Source: an uncultured Leptotrichia sp. (GTDB lineage Bacteria; Fusobacteriota; Fusobacteriia; Fusobacteriales; Leptotrichiaceae). Taken from it: a DNA stretch of 64,000 bases. Shown here one piece after another: positions 26,359-34,843 of the stretch (position 1 is its first letter; every line of letters begins with the position of its first letter). Location: positions 42,726 to 106,725 of the forward strand of contig CALEXX010000003.1 in NCBI GenBank assembly GCA_937925095.1, in the 5' to 3' direction. The translations under genes and the position numbers were made by a program. Under the pieces are notes generated by a model that did not search any database, was not told where the DNA came from, and saw only the letters and a list, made by a program, of their open reading frames with translations.

Positions 26359-26667
26359 TTAAGCATTTATTGATTTGATTTCAATTGCTGTATATTGCTG
26401 TCTGTGTCCTTTTTTTCTGTAGTAAGTTTTTTTATTGTATTTAAAGTTTATTTTCTTGTCACCTTTTCCGTGTTCTTTAACTGTAGCTACAACAGAAGCT
26501 GTTCCAACAAAAGGAGTTCCAACAGTTACGTTATCTCCTTCTCCCACTAACAAAACTTCTTTGATTTCTACGTCTGAATTAACTTCAGCTGCTAATTTTT
26601 CAACTTTTAATACAGATCCAACTTGAACTTTATATTGTTTTCCACCTGTCTTAATTACTGCAAACAT
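26359..26667 (-). CDS. rplU: Ribosomal protein bL21
   Basis: A large-subunit protein with the family start MFAVIKTGGKQYKV and the C-terminal motif KKTYYRKKGHRQQYTAIEI. The ATG at 26667 is chosen because the perfect RBS (GGAGGTGGACGAA) lies directly before it; the longer in-frame reading would place the RBS inside the gene. The length is 102 residues. It is the first gene of rplU-prp-rpmA and has a strong promoter at 26741. Confidence 0.97.
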   Translation of the reverse strand: MFAVIKTGGKQYKVQVGSVLKVEKLAAEVNSDVEIKEVLLVGEGDNVTVGTPFVGTASVVATVKEHGKGDKKINFKYNKKTYYRKKGHRQQYTAIEIKSINA

Positions 26668-26693
26668 TTCGTCCACCTCCAAAATTTCAAAAT

Positions 26694-26730
26694 CGCTAAA
26701 TTATAGGTATTAGCCACCCAATTTATGCGT
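26694..26730 (-). promoter_or_regulatory. Possible structured leader of rplU
   Basis: The short 5' leader of rplU can fold as a three-step hairpin. CGC/GCG (26694-26696 with 26728-26730) is followed by TAAATT/AATTTA (26697-26702 with 26721-26726) and inner GGT/ACC. Ribosomal protein leaders of the L21 type are known, but I cannot confirm that this is one. Confidence 0.4.
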
Positions 26731-26740
26731 ATACTGTGAT

Positions 26741-26769
26741 ACTATATCATATTTTAGACTATTTGTCAA
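26741..26769 (-). promoter_or_regulatory. Promoter of rplU-prp-rpmA
   Basis: A perfect TTGACA (26769-26764) and TATAGT (26746-26741) with 17 bp between them, on the minus strand, about 74 bp upstream of rplU. Confidence 0.75.
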
Positions 26770-27016
26770 ATCTTTAATCTAAATATTCATTTATTTGTCC
26801 TTTAACCTTATAAAAACATCTTTATATTCCACTATTTTCTTTTTAACTATTTCCATAGTTTTTTCAATATGCTTTCTTTTTTCTTCTTTTATCATAATAA
26901 CTTTTTTTCGTATCTAATTCATCATACTTTTTTAATTTAAAATCTTACACTATTATTTTATTGCAATAATTATAACAAAATCAGACTGTAAAGTTTCCAG
27001 TCTGATTTAAATATAT
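26770..27016. other. Gene-free, very AT-rich stretch
   Basis: Together with the rplU leader and promoter, this makes nearly 350 bp without a convincing gene. Apart from the terminator at 26978 it holds only a 34-codon minus-strand reading frame (26791-26895, product rich in Lys and Glu) without an RBS. That frame may be chance or the end of a decayed gene. Confidence 0.5.
26974..27008 (-). terminator. Terminator of the SUMF1-like gene
   Basis: AAATCAGACTG (26978-26988) pairs with CAGTCTGATTT (26998-27008), a perfect 11-bp stem with a 9-base loop. On the minus strand TTTT and further T-rich sequence follow. It starts 8 bp after the stop. Confidence 0.82.
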
Positions 27017-28405
27017 TTAAACTGTTCTTACAATTCTAAATCCTTGTCTATTATTAGTGTAACCTGCTTCAAAACTTGCTTTGTAGTCTAATGCACATAT
27101 ATCATCTATATTCCAGTCTCCTCCTTCATGCCAACATGCTCCACCTTTTATTTTCTTATATTGAGTTGCTTCATCATATCTATATCCTAGTTCTGGATTG
27201 ATATATCCTTTTGCATCAGAATCATAACACCATTCCCACACATTCCCAGAGCAGTCATATAATCCTAATTGATTAGGTTTTTTTGTCCCAACAGTATGCA
27301 CATCCCAATCATCCCACGCTACCTCATCTTTATTATCACTTCCTGAATATCTATAATCAAATGTATCATTTTGTATTGCTATTTCACCACCTCTAGCAAA
27401 CCATTCCCATTCTACTTCTAATGGTAATCTATATCCTTCTGTTTTAGAAAAATCCGCTAAATCTGGAGAAACTAAACTTCCATCTACATATTGTATCTTT
27501 AGTATGTTATTTTCATCAAAATGATATACCGGAACTAAACCTTCTTTTTCACTTAATTTATTACAAAATTTCAATGAAGTATACCAACCTACATTTGTAA
27601 CTGGACATCTTGATCCTTTTTCTTTGCTAGGATTTCCACCCATTATTTTTTCAAATAATTCTTGAGTAACAGCATATTTTGAAACTAGTAAATCATTTAC
27701 TTTTAGCTCTGTTATATCATCTAATGAACTAGAATTATCACTTATTCCATAAGCAGTATAAAAATTAGGAAGTTTTCTATCCAAAAATAATGGTTTATAT
27801 TTTCCACCTTTCACAAAAATCATATCACTACTATTTTCTTGATTAAAATTATTTGATTTAATACCTAAAATATTCTCGATATTAAAATCTAATTTATTTA
27901 TTATACTTCTAATATCTTTTTGTGATATTTTTTTATTATTTTCTTTTGCAAGCTTTCTAACATGTTCTTCAACCCAATCTCTGTAATTTTCTTTTTCTTT
28001 TATTCCTTGAACTATTATTTCTATTTCATTTTTTAAATTCTCAAAAGGGGTATTTTCATCTAATATTACTAGATTTAAATTATAAGTTGGCATGTTTTTT
28101 TTCATATTAACTATTTCTTTAATATAATTAATATTTTCTTCTTTCCCAAGTTCTTCATATGAATTTTCGATTAATAAATATATTGGAGTTTTTCTAATTC
28201 CTTCTGCATATAATTTATCTATTAAAGAATATAATGTAACTCCTTCGTCATCTAAAAATTTATTTTCTACAAATTTAAATACCTTTTTATCAGATATTTT
28301 TTCTAATTCTGAATCAAATATCTTTTTAAATTCTTCAAAATATATTGTACTTACCCATAATACTGAATTTTTATTCTCTATAAAATTTTTAAACTTTTCT
28401 TCCAT
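27017..28405 (-). CDS. SUMF1/FGE-fold protein with an unrecognised N-terminal domain
   Basis: The C-terminal part (about residues 195-460) has a formylglycine-generating-enzyme/sulfatase-modifying-factor fold. Signatures are LLVSKYAVTQELFEKIMG, CPVTNVGWYTSLKFCNKLS, YRLPLEVEWEWFARGG, GLYDCSGNVWEWC and the end NNRQGFRIVRTV. The Cys pair that catalyses oxidation in true FGE (C-x4-C near GGS) is absent: the segment reads GGACWHEGGDWNIDDICALDYK. So an FGE activity is unlikely, and a binding or other oxygenase-like role is possible. The first 190 residues match no family I know. The order of strands and helices, ending in NLVILDENTPF and a helical bundle, recalls an AAA+ core without any Walker A. 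The gene has its own consensus promoter and terminator and looks more AT-rich than its neighbours. Confidence 0.8.
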   Translation of the reverse strand: MEEKFKNFIENKNSVLWVSTIYFEEFKKIFDSELEKISDKKVFKFVENKFLDDEGVTLYSLIDKLYAEGIRKTPIYLLIENSYEELGKEENINYIKEIVNMKKNMPTYNLNLVILDENTPFENLKNEIEIIVQGIKEKENYRDWVEEHVRKLAKENNKKISQKDIRSIINKLDFNIENILGIKSNNFNQENSSDMIFVKGGKYKPLFLDRKLPNFYTAYGISDNSSSLDDITELKVNDLLVSKYAVTQELFEKIMGGNPSKEKGSRCPVTNVGWYTSLKFCNKLSEKEGLVPVYHFDENNILKIQYVDGSLVSPDLADFSKTEGYRLPLEVEWEWFARGGEIAIQNDTFDYRYSGSDNKDEVAWDDWDVHTVGTKKPNQLGLYDCSGNVWEWCYDSDAKGYINPELGYRYDEATQYKKIKGGACWHEGGDWNIDDICALDYKASFEAGYTNNRQGFRIVRTV

Positions 28406-28439
28406 AAATTCTCAACTCCTTATTGTATTTTTCACAATA

Positions 28440-28467
28440 ATTATACCTCCAAAAAAACTTTTGTCAA
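28440..28467 (-). promoter_or_regulatory. Promoter of the SUMF1-like gene
   Basis: TTGACA (28467-28462) and TATAAT (28445-28440), both perfect, with 16 bp between them on the minus strand. The -35 box lies in the loop of the trmB terminator hairpin. Confidence 0.75.
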
Positions 28468-28476
28468 GAAGTTTTT
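28451..28476 (-). terminator. Terminator of trmB, overlapping the next promoter
   Basis: AAAAACTT (28453-28460) pairs with AAGTTTTT (28469-28476) around the loop 28461-28468. On the minus strand the stem runs into seven T bases. It follows the trmB stop by 11 bp. Confidence 0.65.
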
Positions 28477-28486
28477 CTATTTTCTC

Positions 28487-29185
28487 TTACTTCTTCTCAA
28501 TTTCCACATATTTTATATTCATATTATGCTTACTTAAAAATAGCTGTTCAAATTCTGTTTTAATATTTTCTGCAGCCTTTTCAGTATTGTGCAAATCATC
28601 AGTATGATAAACTACTTCATATCCATCAATTTCCTTCAGTAATTCAAGTACATCTTCATAGTACTGCTGATGATCTGTCTTAAAGTAAAGTTTCCCACCT
28701 TTTTTCAGAATAGTATCCATTCTTTCAAAAAGTTCCTTATTTATAAGCCTTTTATGTTCTTCACCTTCCCAAGGATCAGGAAAATTAATATACATTCCTG
28801 AAATTTCATTTTCTCCAATAAATTCAAGTACAGTTTCTCCTCTTTTTCTTATAAATAAAATATTTTTTAAATGTCTTTTCTGAGATTTTCTCGCTCCCAG
28901 CACAAGTCTTTTAAATCTCAGTTCCAGTGCAATATAATTTCTATCTTTAAATTTCTCAGCATTTCCAACTGTAAAATTTCCACTTCCGCAACCTATTTCA
29001 AGAAATATATCATTGTCATTTCCAAAAAATTCATTCCATTTTCCTTTGTAGCTGTCAACTTTTTCATTGTCATACATTAGATAATCAGGATATTCCACCA
29101 TTTCAAACATATATTTATTATAATTCTTTTTCGGCTTTTCAAAAAAATATTGCCATACTTCCTTTTTATTTTCAGCTGTTCCCAT
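28487..29185 (-). CDS. trmB: tRNA (guanine-N7-)-methyltransferase TrmB
   Basis: Makes m7G46 in tRNA using S-adenosylmethionine, in the cytosol. SAM-binding motif I is LEIGCGSGNF (about residue 58), and the TrmB hallmarks INFPDPW and KTDHQQYYE follow. The family length is about 215; here it is 232 because of an N-terminal extension. It lies 54 bp after waaA with no clear terminator, so read-through from waaA is possible. The RBS (GAAAGGAAA) is distant from the ATG. Confidence 0.93.
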   Translation of the reverse strand: MGTAENKKEVWQYFFEKPKKNYNKYMFEMVEYPDYLMYDNEKVDSYKGKWNEFFGNDNDIFLEIGCGSGNFTVGNAEKFKDRNYIALELRFKRLVLGARKSQKRHLKNILFIRKRGETVLEFIGENEISGMYINFPDPWEGEEHKRLINKELFERMDTILKKGGKLYFKTDHQQYYEDVLELLKEIDGYEVVYHTDDLHNTEKAAENIKTEFEQLFLSKHNMNIKYVEIEKK

Positions 29186-29239
29186 TTGTAATTTCTATTT
29201 CCTTTCATTTTTATTTTTTAACAGAATTTATAGGGATAA

Positions 29240-30469
29240 TTATTCCAGTTCCCCTAAAATTTTATCTATCTCATTATTTTTTCTAAAAAACTCTGATGTG
29301 TCAACTATTTCAGATTTTTTTAGATATTCGACTATTTCATTTTTACTTTCAACTATTTTTATAAAATTCATTTTTTTTGCATCTTCCACTATTTCAGCTA
29401 TATTCTGATAATAATTTCCAATTATAGGCTTCTTACCATAATAAAGAGGTTCCAATATCGAGTGTCCACCAATATCTACAAGTGTACCTCCTACAAATAC
29501 AAAGTCTGCAAGCTGATAGAAATCCCTTAAAACTCCCATTTTATCCACTACCAGTATATCTGTCTTTTTCTCTTCAGACATTAACGAATAACTAATTTTT
29601 GAATTTTTACCTTCTGGAAAAATCTGCTGTATTTCATTTATAACTTCATCAATTCTATCAAGATGCCTAGGCACTAATACAAGCTGATATTCTTTTTCTT
29701 CAGATATTTCCTTAAATACTTCCAACCAGATTTTTTCCTCACCAGGACGTGTACTTCCACAGACTATTATTTTTCTATCCTTCTGAATATTATTTTCAAT
29801 GTACTTCTCTTCTGCTTCTTTAGATATTTTTTCGTATTTTATTGAATATTTCAAGTTTTTATATACCTTTACTTTTTCATCAGTTAATCCAAGGCTTACA
29901 TATCTTTTCCTGTCTTCATCACTTTGAACCATTATTTTTTCAGCCTTATCAAGCAATTTTTTTATAAATCCTTTTATTTTCAGATAGGATTTCATTTTCT
30001 TCTCAGTAAGCCTTCCATTTATAATATAAAGTTCTGACTTTTCAGCTGCAACCGAATAAAGATTTGGCCATATTTCAGTTTCAATTATAACTGTCTTTTT
30101 TATTTTGTATGTTTTAAAAAGATTTGACAGGCATACATAATCATCCAGAGGAAAATAAAATATTGCCACATTTTCATTATTTCCATAACCTTTTTCAGCA
30201 GTAGCTTTTCCAGTATCAGTCATTATTGAGAGTATTACATTTTCTCCTTTTAAAATAAGTCTGTCAATCAGTTCCTTTGAAAGATTAAACTCTCCAACAG
30301 ATGACATGTGAATAAGTACAGCTTCATTTTGACTATTTAAAAATTTTTTTTTACTAAAATTCTGTTTCAGCCGTTTACTGAAAAATATACGCAACTTTTT
30401 GTTAAAGATTGAAACTATACCTATTATTCCATATAAAAAATATCTCAGAATATTGTAAACTATAATCAT
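29240..30469 (-). CDS. waaA: 3-deoxy-D-manno-octulosonic acid transferase
   Basis: Adds Kdo residues to lipid IVA at the inner face of the cytoplasmic membrane, an early step of lipopolysaccharide synthesis. The N-terminal membrane-anchoring helix is followed by the Kdo-transferase hallmarks HMSSVGE, FYFPLDDY, ETEIWPNL and NGRL. The C-terminal GT-B half contains VVCGSTRPGEE, VPRHLDR, FVGGTLVDIGGHSILEPL. At 409 residues it has the usual length. It shows that the organism has an outer membrane. Whether it adds one or two Kdo units cannot be seen. Confidence 0.95.
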   Translation of the reverse strand: MIIVYNILRYFLYGIIGIVSIFNKKLRIFFSKRLKQNFSKKKFLNSQNEAVLIHMSSVGEFNLSKELIDRLILKGENVILSIMTDTGKATAEKGYGNNENVAIFYFPLDDYVCLSNLFKTYKIKKTVIIETEIWPNLYSVAAEKSELYIINGRLTEKKMKSYLKIKGFIKKLLDKAEKIMVQSDEDRKRYVSLGLTDEKVKVYKNLKYSIKYEKISKEAEEKYIENNIQKDRKIIVCGSTRPGEEKIWLEVFKEISEEKEYQLVLVPRHLDRIDEVINEIQQIFPEGKNSKISYSLMSEEKKTDILVVDKMGVLRDFYQLADFVFVGGTLVDIGGHSILEPLYYGKKPIIGNYYQNIAEIVEDAKKMNFIKIVESKNEIVEYLKKSEIVDTSEFFRKNNEIDKILGELE

Positions 30470-30489
30470 ACGATGCCCTTTCCATATAG

Positions 30490-30541
30490 AAAAAGACCGT
30501 TCCTGATAGATTTCCTCTATTTGAAACAGTCCCTTAACTTG
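30490..30541 (-). terminator. Terminator of the HU gene
   Basis: GACCGTTC (from 30495) pairs with GAAACAGTC (30533-30541), with a G-T pair. On the minus strand TTTTT follows. It lies between the HU gene and waaA. Confidence 0.65.
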
Positions 30542-30555
30542 TTTTCTGCAGTTTA

Positions 30556-30831
30556 TTACTTAGCAACTTTTTCAGCTAATTTTTTACCTACTTTGAATTT
30601 AACTACTTTTTTAGCAGCTATTTTGATTTCTTTTCCAGTTTGAGGGTTTCTTCCTGTTCTGGCAGCTCTTTTTTGAACATCAAATGTTCCCCATCCAACG
30701 AATTGAACTGTTTCACCTTTTACTAAAGATTTTTCAACTGTTCCTAAAAATTCATTTACTAATTCTTCAGCTCTTTTTTTAGTTTCTCCTGTAGCTTTTG
30801 CGTAAGCTTCCACAAATTCTTTTTTTGACAT
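30556..30831 (-). CDS. hup: HU family nucleoid protein
   Basis: A small basic DNA-bending protein that compacts the chromosome. The 91 residues begin MSKKEFVEAYAKATGETKKR, with the HU arm motif FGWGTF-like VGWGTFDVQKRAARTGRNPQTG and the end KFKVGKKLAEKV. It has a strong promoter and the RBS ACGGAGGTAAA, as expected for an abundant protein. Confidence 0.96.
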   Translation of the reverse strand: MSKKEFVEAYAKATGETKKRAEELVNEFLGTVEKSLVKGETVQFVGWGTFDVQKRAARTGRNPQTGKEIKIAAKKVVKFKVGKKLAEKVAK

Positions 30832-30874
30832 ACTTATTTACCTCCGTTATTTTTATTATAATAATTCTTTAACT

Positions 30875-30902
30875 ATTATACACTATTTTGAAATTTTGTC
30901 TA
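30875..30902 (-). promoter_or_regulatory. Promoter of the HU gene
   Basis: TAGACA (30902-30897) and TATAAT (30880-30875) with 16 bp between them on the minus strand, 44 bp upstream of the start. Confidence 0.65.
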
Positions 30903-31000
30903 GTACTTTTTTTCATTTTTTTATTTTTTCCGATATATTTTTTTAATCTCATATCTCTTTTTTTGTATGGTTTTCATATTGTTGGATTTTCAACTCTATA

Positions 31001-31648
31001 CTATCTTTTATTATTATAAAGGTTTAATATTATATTTTTGACTTCCTCTATACTTTTCCCTGTAGTGTCTACTTCAATTGCATCATTTGCCTTTTTCAAA
31101 GGCGAATTTTCTCTTGTTGAATCAATTTTATCCCGTTTCAAAATATTTTCATATATACTATCTAAAGAAATGTTCTCTCCTTTTGCCTGCAATTCTTTAA
31201 ATCTTCTTTCAGCCCTCTCTCCAGGGTCTGCAACAAGAAATATTTTCATATCTGCTTCTGGAAAAACAACAGTTCCAATATCCCTTCCATCTAAAATTAC
31301 ATTTTTTGATTTGGAAAATTCTCTCTGGAGACTTACCATTTTTTCTCTGACTTCATCTATTGCAGCTGTTTTAGAAACATTTTCAGCAACATCTGTTTTT
31401 CTTATATCTTCACTTACATCTTCATCATCAAGATAAAATTTACCATTTTCTATATTAATATTTAATTTTTCCAACAATTCATTTATTTTATCATTATCAG
31501 AAAATGAAACATTTTCTTTCAGCATCTTCAATGTAAAAAGTCTATACATGGCACCTGTATCCAGATACACAAGTCCCAGTTCCTTTGCAAGAAGTTTTGA
31601 AATTGTACTCTTTCCACTTCCGGCAGGTCCATCTACTGCGATAATCAT
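31001..31648 (-). CDS. cmk: Cytidylate kinase
   Basis: Phosphorylates CMP and dCMP to the diphosphates. The P-loop is GPAGSGKSTISKLLA (residues 7-21). The CMP-binding signatures YLDTGAMYR and LDGRDIGTVVFP, and the lid region with Arg residues (AERRFKELQAKG) are present. At 215 residues it has the usual length. It is the last gene of the run YARHG protein, ymdB, prmA, cmk, 21 bp after prmA. Confidence 0.96.
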   Translation of the reverse strand: MIIAVDGPAGSGKSTISKLLAKELGLVYLDTGAMYRLFTLKMLKENVSFSDNDKINELLEKLNINIENGKFYLDDEDVSEDIRKTDVAENVSKTAAIDEVREKMVSLQREFSKSKNVILDGRDIGTVVFPEADMKIFLVADPGERAERRFKELQAKGENISLDSIYENILKRDKIDSTRENSPLKKANDAIEVDTTGKSIEEVKNIILNLYNNKR

Positions 31649-31669
31649 CTTTTTCCTCCCTGAATAGAT

Positions 31670-32593
31670 TTATCCCACATATTTAAATACAAGGGAAACC
31701 CAGTTATTCTTTTCTTTTCTATCTGACTTCTGTAAATTATACTTTTCTGCTTTTTCAGTAAAAGCTTCTTCCTTATCTGCAAGTATTCCGGAAAAAATAA
31801 CAGTTGCATCCTTTTCAAGAGTTTTTTCTATACTTTCAAGTAGTTCAGTCAGTACATCTACCAGTATATTTGAAACAACAATATCGTATTTATCATTTAT
31901 ATCTTCAACAAGATTTCCTATTATTACCTGAAAATTATCCTTTATATCATTTTTGTCAAAATTTTCAAGTACAACTTCCTCAACCTTTTCATCAATATCT
32001 ATTCCTGTTACTTTTTCTATTCCCATTTTTTTTCCTATGAGCATTAAAATTCCCGAACCGCATCCTATATCAAGAAGTCTTTTTCTTCCACCAGAATATT
32101 TTTCCAGAAATTCTGCACATAAAGATGTTGTTTCATGCGTTCCTGTTCCAAATGCAAGTCCTGGATCTATTTCTATGACTATTTCATTATCAATAGCCTC
32201 ATAACTGTCCCAGCTTGGTTTTATAACTATATTTTCAGTAATATTTACTGTATGGAAATATTTTTTCCATTCATCCTGCCAGTCTTCATCAGAACATTTT
32301 GCAGTGTATATTTCATATATGAAATCTTCCTTAGCTTCACTATATTCAGATAATTTTTCATAGATTATATTTAATTTCAGGTTTGCAAACCTGTTATCAA
32401 TAATATATCCTGTAATACTCCATACATCACTTTCTTTTTTAAAATTAACATTATAATCTAAAGAATTATCTGTGAAAAAATCAGAAACTTCTATCTGTTT
32501 TATCCCTATTTCAGAAAGTATATTAATCAAGTTTTCCTTAGTCTGATTAAGTTCATCTGAAAAATAATCTATTTTTACTTTTATCCACTTCAT
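31670..32593 (-). CDS. prmA: Ribosomal protein L11 methyltransferase
   Basis: Trimethylates ribosomal protein uL11 with S-adenosylmethionine. It has the N-terminal substrate-recognition domain (about 1-60), a linker helix, and the methyltransferase domain with LAFGTGTHETTSLC, LLDIGCGSGILMLIGKKMG and the NILVDVL motif (NPPY-like position). At 307 residues it has the usual length. It starts 3 bp after the ymdB stop. Confidence 0.94.
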   Translation of the reverse strand: MKWIKVKIDYFSDELNQTKENLINILSEIGIKQIEVSDFFTDNSLDYNVNFKKESDVWSITGYIIDNRFANLKLNIIYEKLSEYSEAKEDFIYEIYTAKCSDEDWQDEWKKYFHTVNITENIVIKPSWDSYEAIDNEIVIEIDPGLAFGTGTHETTSLCAEFLEKYSGGRKRLLDIGCGSGILMLIGKKMGIEKVTGIDIDEKVEEVVLENFDKNDIKDNFQVIIGNLVEDINDKYDIVVSNILVDVLTELLESIEKTLEKDATVIFSGILADKEEAFTEKAEKYNLQKSDRKEKNNWVSLVFKYVG

Positions 32594-32596
32594 CTA

Positions 32597-33376
32597 TTAA
32601 ACCTCATCATAATGCATATTAATTCTTTTTATTTTTTCAGCTTTTCCTGTATTTTCATTTACTTCAACTTCAAGACCATTTATCCTTAAATTCTCCTCAC
32701 ATACAGAATATCTGGAAGGCATTCCATCCTTAAATCTCTGTATACTTTCCTTTTTGTTCATTCCAAGTATTCCGTCATGTCCCCCTGTCATTCCTGCATC
32801 AGTCAGATATGCTGTTCCTCCTGGTAATATTTTTTCATCTGCTGTCTGAGTGTGGGTGTGAGTACCATAAACGGCTGAAACTTTCCCTGTGAGATTCCAT
32901 CCCATCGCCTGCTTTTCAGAAGTGGCTTCAGCATGGAAATCCACAATAATAATATTTGTTTCCTTACGTATTTCAGGGATTATTTCATCCATTGCCAGAA
33001 ACGGACATGCTATAGGAGGCATGAAAACCTTCCCCTGAGCATTTACAACAGCTACTTTTTTACCATTTTTTTCAACTATTGTATATCCTTTTCCAGGAGC
33101 TTCCTTTGTAAAGTTAATCGGTCTTATTAAATTCTTCGCTTCATTGATATAAGAATAAATCTCCTTCTTATCCCAAGTGTGATTTCCAAGCGTTATTACG
33201 TCTGCTCCTCTTGCAAATATCTGTTCAGCAATCTTAGGAGTTATTCCAAACCCTCCCGCTGAATTTTCTGCATTGACTATTATAAAGTCATAATTCTGCT
33301 TTCTTTTCTCCAGATACTTAAATAAAATATTTCTTCCTGGCTCTCCAACCACATCTCCAATTATTAAAAATTTCAT
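32597..33376 (-). CDS. ymdB: YmdB-family metallophosphoesterase
   Basis: Matches the YmdB/TIGR00282 family: MKFLIIGDVVGEPGRN, NAENSAGGFGIT, LGNHTWDKKEI, DFHAEATSEKQAMGW, GTHTHTQTADE and TDAGMTGGHDG. The metal ligands of the dinuclear centre (Asp8, Asn and Glu in NAEN, Asn and His in GNHTW, His in DFHAE, HTH) are kept. In Bacillus the family hydrolyses 2',3'-cyclic nucleotides and shapes community behaviour; the role here is inferred. The length is 259 residues. In many genomes ymdB lies beside rny, which is about 1.5 kb upstream here. Confidence 0.93.
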   Translation of the reverse strand: MKFLIIGDVVGEPGRNILFKYLEKRKQNYDFIIVNAENSAGGFGITPKIAEQIFARGADVITLGNHTWDKKEIYSYINEAKNLIRPINFTKEAPGKGYTIVEKNGKKVAVVNAQGKVFMPPIACPFLAMDEIIPEIRKETNIIIVDFHAEATSEKQAMGWNLTGKVSAVYGTHTHTQTADEKILPGGTAYLTDAGMTGGHDGILGMNKKESIQRFKDGMPSRYSVCEENLRINGLEVEVNENTGKAEKIKRINMHYDEV

Positions 33377-33407
33377 TTCTTCCTTCTTTCCTTGTTTCGT
33401 ATAAAAT

Positions 33408-34634
33408 TTATTTACTATTTTTCTTTCTTTCTTCCATTATTTTGTCAACTACTTTTGTAACTTCAGGATATACACGTACCTCTACATCCTTTCCTATCGG
33501 ATAATACCATATAAACTGTGAAAAATAATCCTTCAGGTCTTTTCTTGAAAAATCATATCCTGCAAGGGCAAATGGATAGTTTCTTAAAATTTCAAGCTCC
33601 TTATTAGACAATTTTTTCAGTTCTTCCTCCTTCTCCCTGCTGACTTCCAAATCTGCCTTATAATATTCATATTTCTCATATTTTTCTTTGCTGTAAGGCT
33701 CTGTCACATAACAGCACATTAAACTGGCATAATCAAAGTTATCATCAGTAAAAATGTATCCTTTTTCTGTTTTTTCGTATGGAAAATAATTATTTACTAT
33801 ATTTATTACATCTTCCATCCAAAATTCATCATCAGGAGCAAAATTTTTTGTCCTGTATGCTATATAACCATTTTTAAGTTTGGCATACACTCTCTTCATT
33901 ACTGTTTTTCTATTTGTAGAACTTTCAGTTATTTCATTCACTGCTGTATCAATTTTCCCTTCCCCTACAATTTCCCAGTTAATTTTCTTTCCATTTTTCC
34001 AAAATGTGTAAGGCAAGGAAACAAAACTGTCTCCAGGCTCAATAATAAGTTCAAATTCATCAACTTTCTTATTCTTCCATTTTGATATAGTTGTCCATAC
34101 ATATTGAAAATCATTATATCCTACTCCATGACTTCCTGAGTAGTTATAACTATGTTCAACAGTATTTTCACCCTTTACAAAATTCGCTTTAAAATAGTAT
34201 ATGTAACTGTCTTTATATTTTTCAACATTGTATTTTTTCATTTCTTCTTTACTTAATACATTTTTCTTATAAAAATCTTTCATTTTCTCAACATTGGATT
34301 TCACAGTTTTTCCATTCACTACAGTTGTGAAATTCTTAAAATGCATTTCTCCGTCCCATTGATAATTGTCATCATTATCAAATCCTCCTTCAGGAGTGAT
34401 AAATCCTATTATTTTTTCTTCTGAAACCGGGCTATTAAAAATAAATTTTACTTTTACATCCATTCCGTCTTTAACAATTTTCATTCTAATTTCTTCTTTT
34501 TTTATAGATACTTGAGAAGTTTCAATCGGTATGATATTTTCTCCCCTCGAACTGAATTCCCAGTCATTTGCAAAAGAAACTGTCATAATTACCATAAACA
34601 AAAACCAAAATCTTAATTTAAAATTTTTTTTCAT
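33408..34634 (-). CDS. Secreted YARHG-domain protein
   Basis: A secreted or periplasmic protein of 408 residues with a signal peptide (LFMVIMTVSFA, then NDWEF). The long middle part (about 30-290) is beta-rich and carries DUF4424-like features (SFVSLPYTFWKNGKKINWEIVG). Near residues 348-385 it has a YARHG-type motif: LRNYPFALAGYDFSRKDLKDYF followed by WYYP. The domain normally reads RNxIFARHGYxF, so the Arg and His are replaced here. The function is unknown. It is probably the first gene of a run with ymdB, prmA and cmk, 31 bp before ymdB. Confidence 0.75.
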   Translation of the reverse strand: MKKNFKLRFWFLFMVIMTVSFANDWEFSSRGENIIPIETSQVSIKKEEIRMKIVKDGMDVKVKFIFNSPVSEEKIIGFITPEGGFDNDDNYQWDGEMHFKNFTTVVNGKTVKSNVEKMKDFYKKNVLSKEEMKKYNVEKYKDSYIYYFKANFVKGENTVEHSYNYSGSHGVGYNDFQYVWTTISKWKNKKVDEFELIIEPGDSFVSLPYTFWKNGKKINWEIVGEGKIDTAVNEITESSTNRKTVMKRVYAKLKNGYIAYRTKNFAPDDEFWMEDVINIVNNYFPYEKTEKGYIFTDDNFDYASLMCCYVTEPYSKEKYEKYEYYKADLEVSREKEEELKKLSNKELEILRNYPFALAGYDFSRKDLKDYFSQFIWYYPIGKDVEVRVYPEVTKVVDKIMEERKKNSK

Positions 34635-34745
34635 TTTTCATTACTCCTTTTTGGCTTAATTTTATTTGTATTACTTTATCATTATACTATATATTATTAT
34701 TTTTTTATAGTTTTATTTTATAATTTGTCATTTTCTTATTCGTTC

Positions 34746-34775
34746 ATCATATCACTTTTCTAATTCTTATGTCAA
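34746..34775 (-). promoter_or_regulatory. Promoter of the YARHG-domain gene
   Basis: TTGACA (34775-34770) and TATGAT (34751-34746) with 18 bp between them on the minus strand. A second TATAAT lies nearer the gene without a clear -35 box. Confidence 0.5.
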
Positions 34776-34843
34776 ACAGAAGAATGAGTTAATCAAAGAT
34801 TTTAGTTTAGTTATACACTTTATTTCTACCTTAATTATTAAAA

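Noticed and set aside
26791..26895. 34-codon minus-strand reading frame rich in Lys and Glu between the rplU promoter and the SUMF1-like gene
   Set aside because: No ribosome binding site and no family resemblance; AT-rich DNA readily gives Lys/Glu-rich frames. Mentioned only as content of the gap.
27017..28405. Possible diversity-generating retroelement target, because of the FGE/C-type-lectin fold at the C-terminus
   Set aside because: No reverse transcriptase, no template repeat and no near-repeat of the 3' end of the gene were seen nearby.
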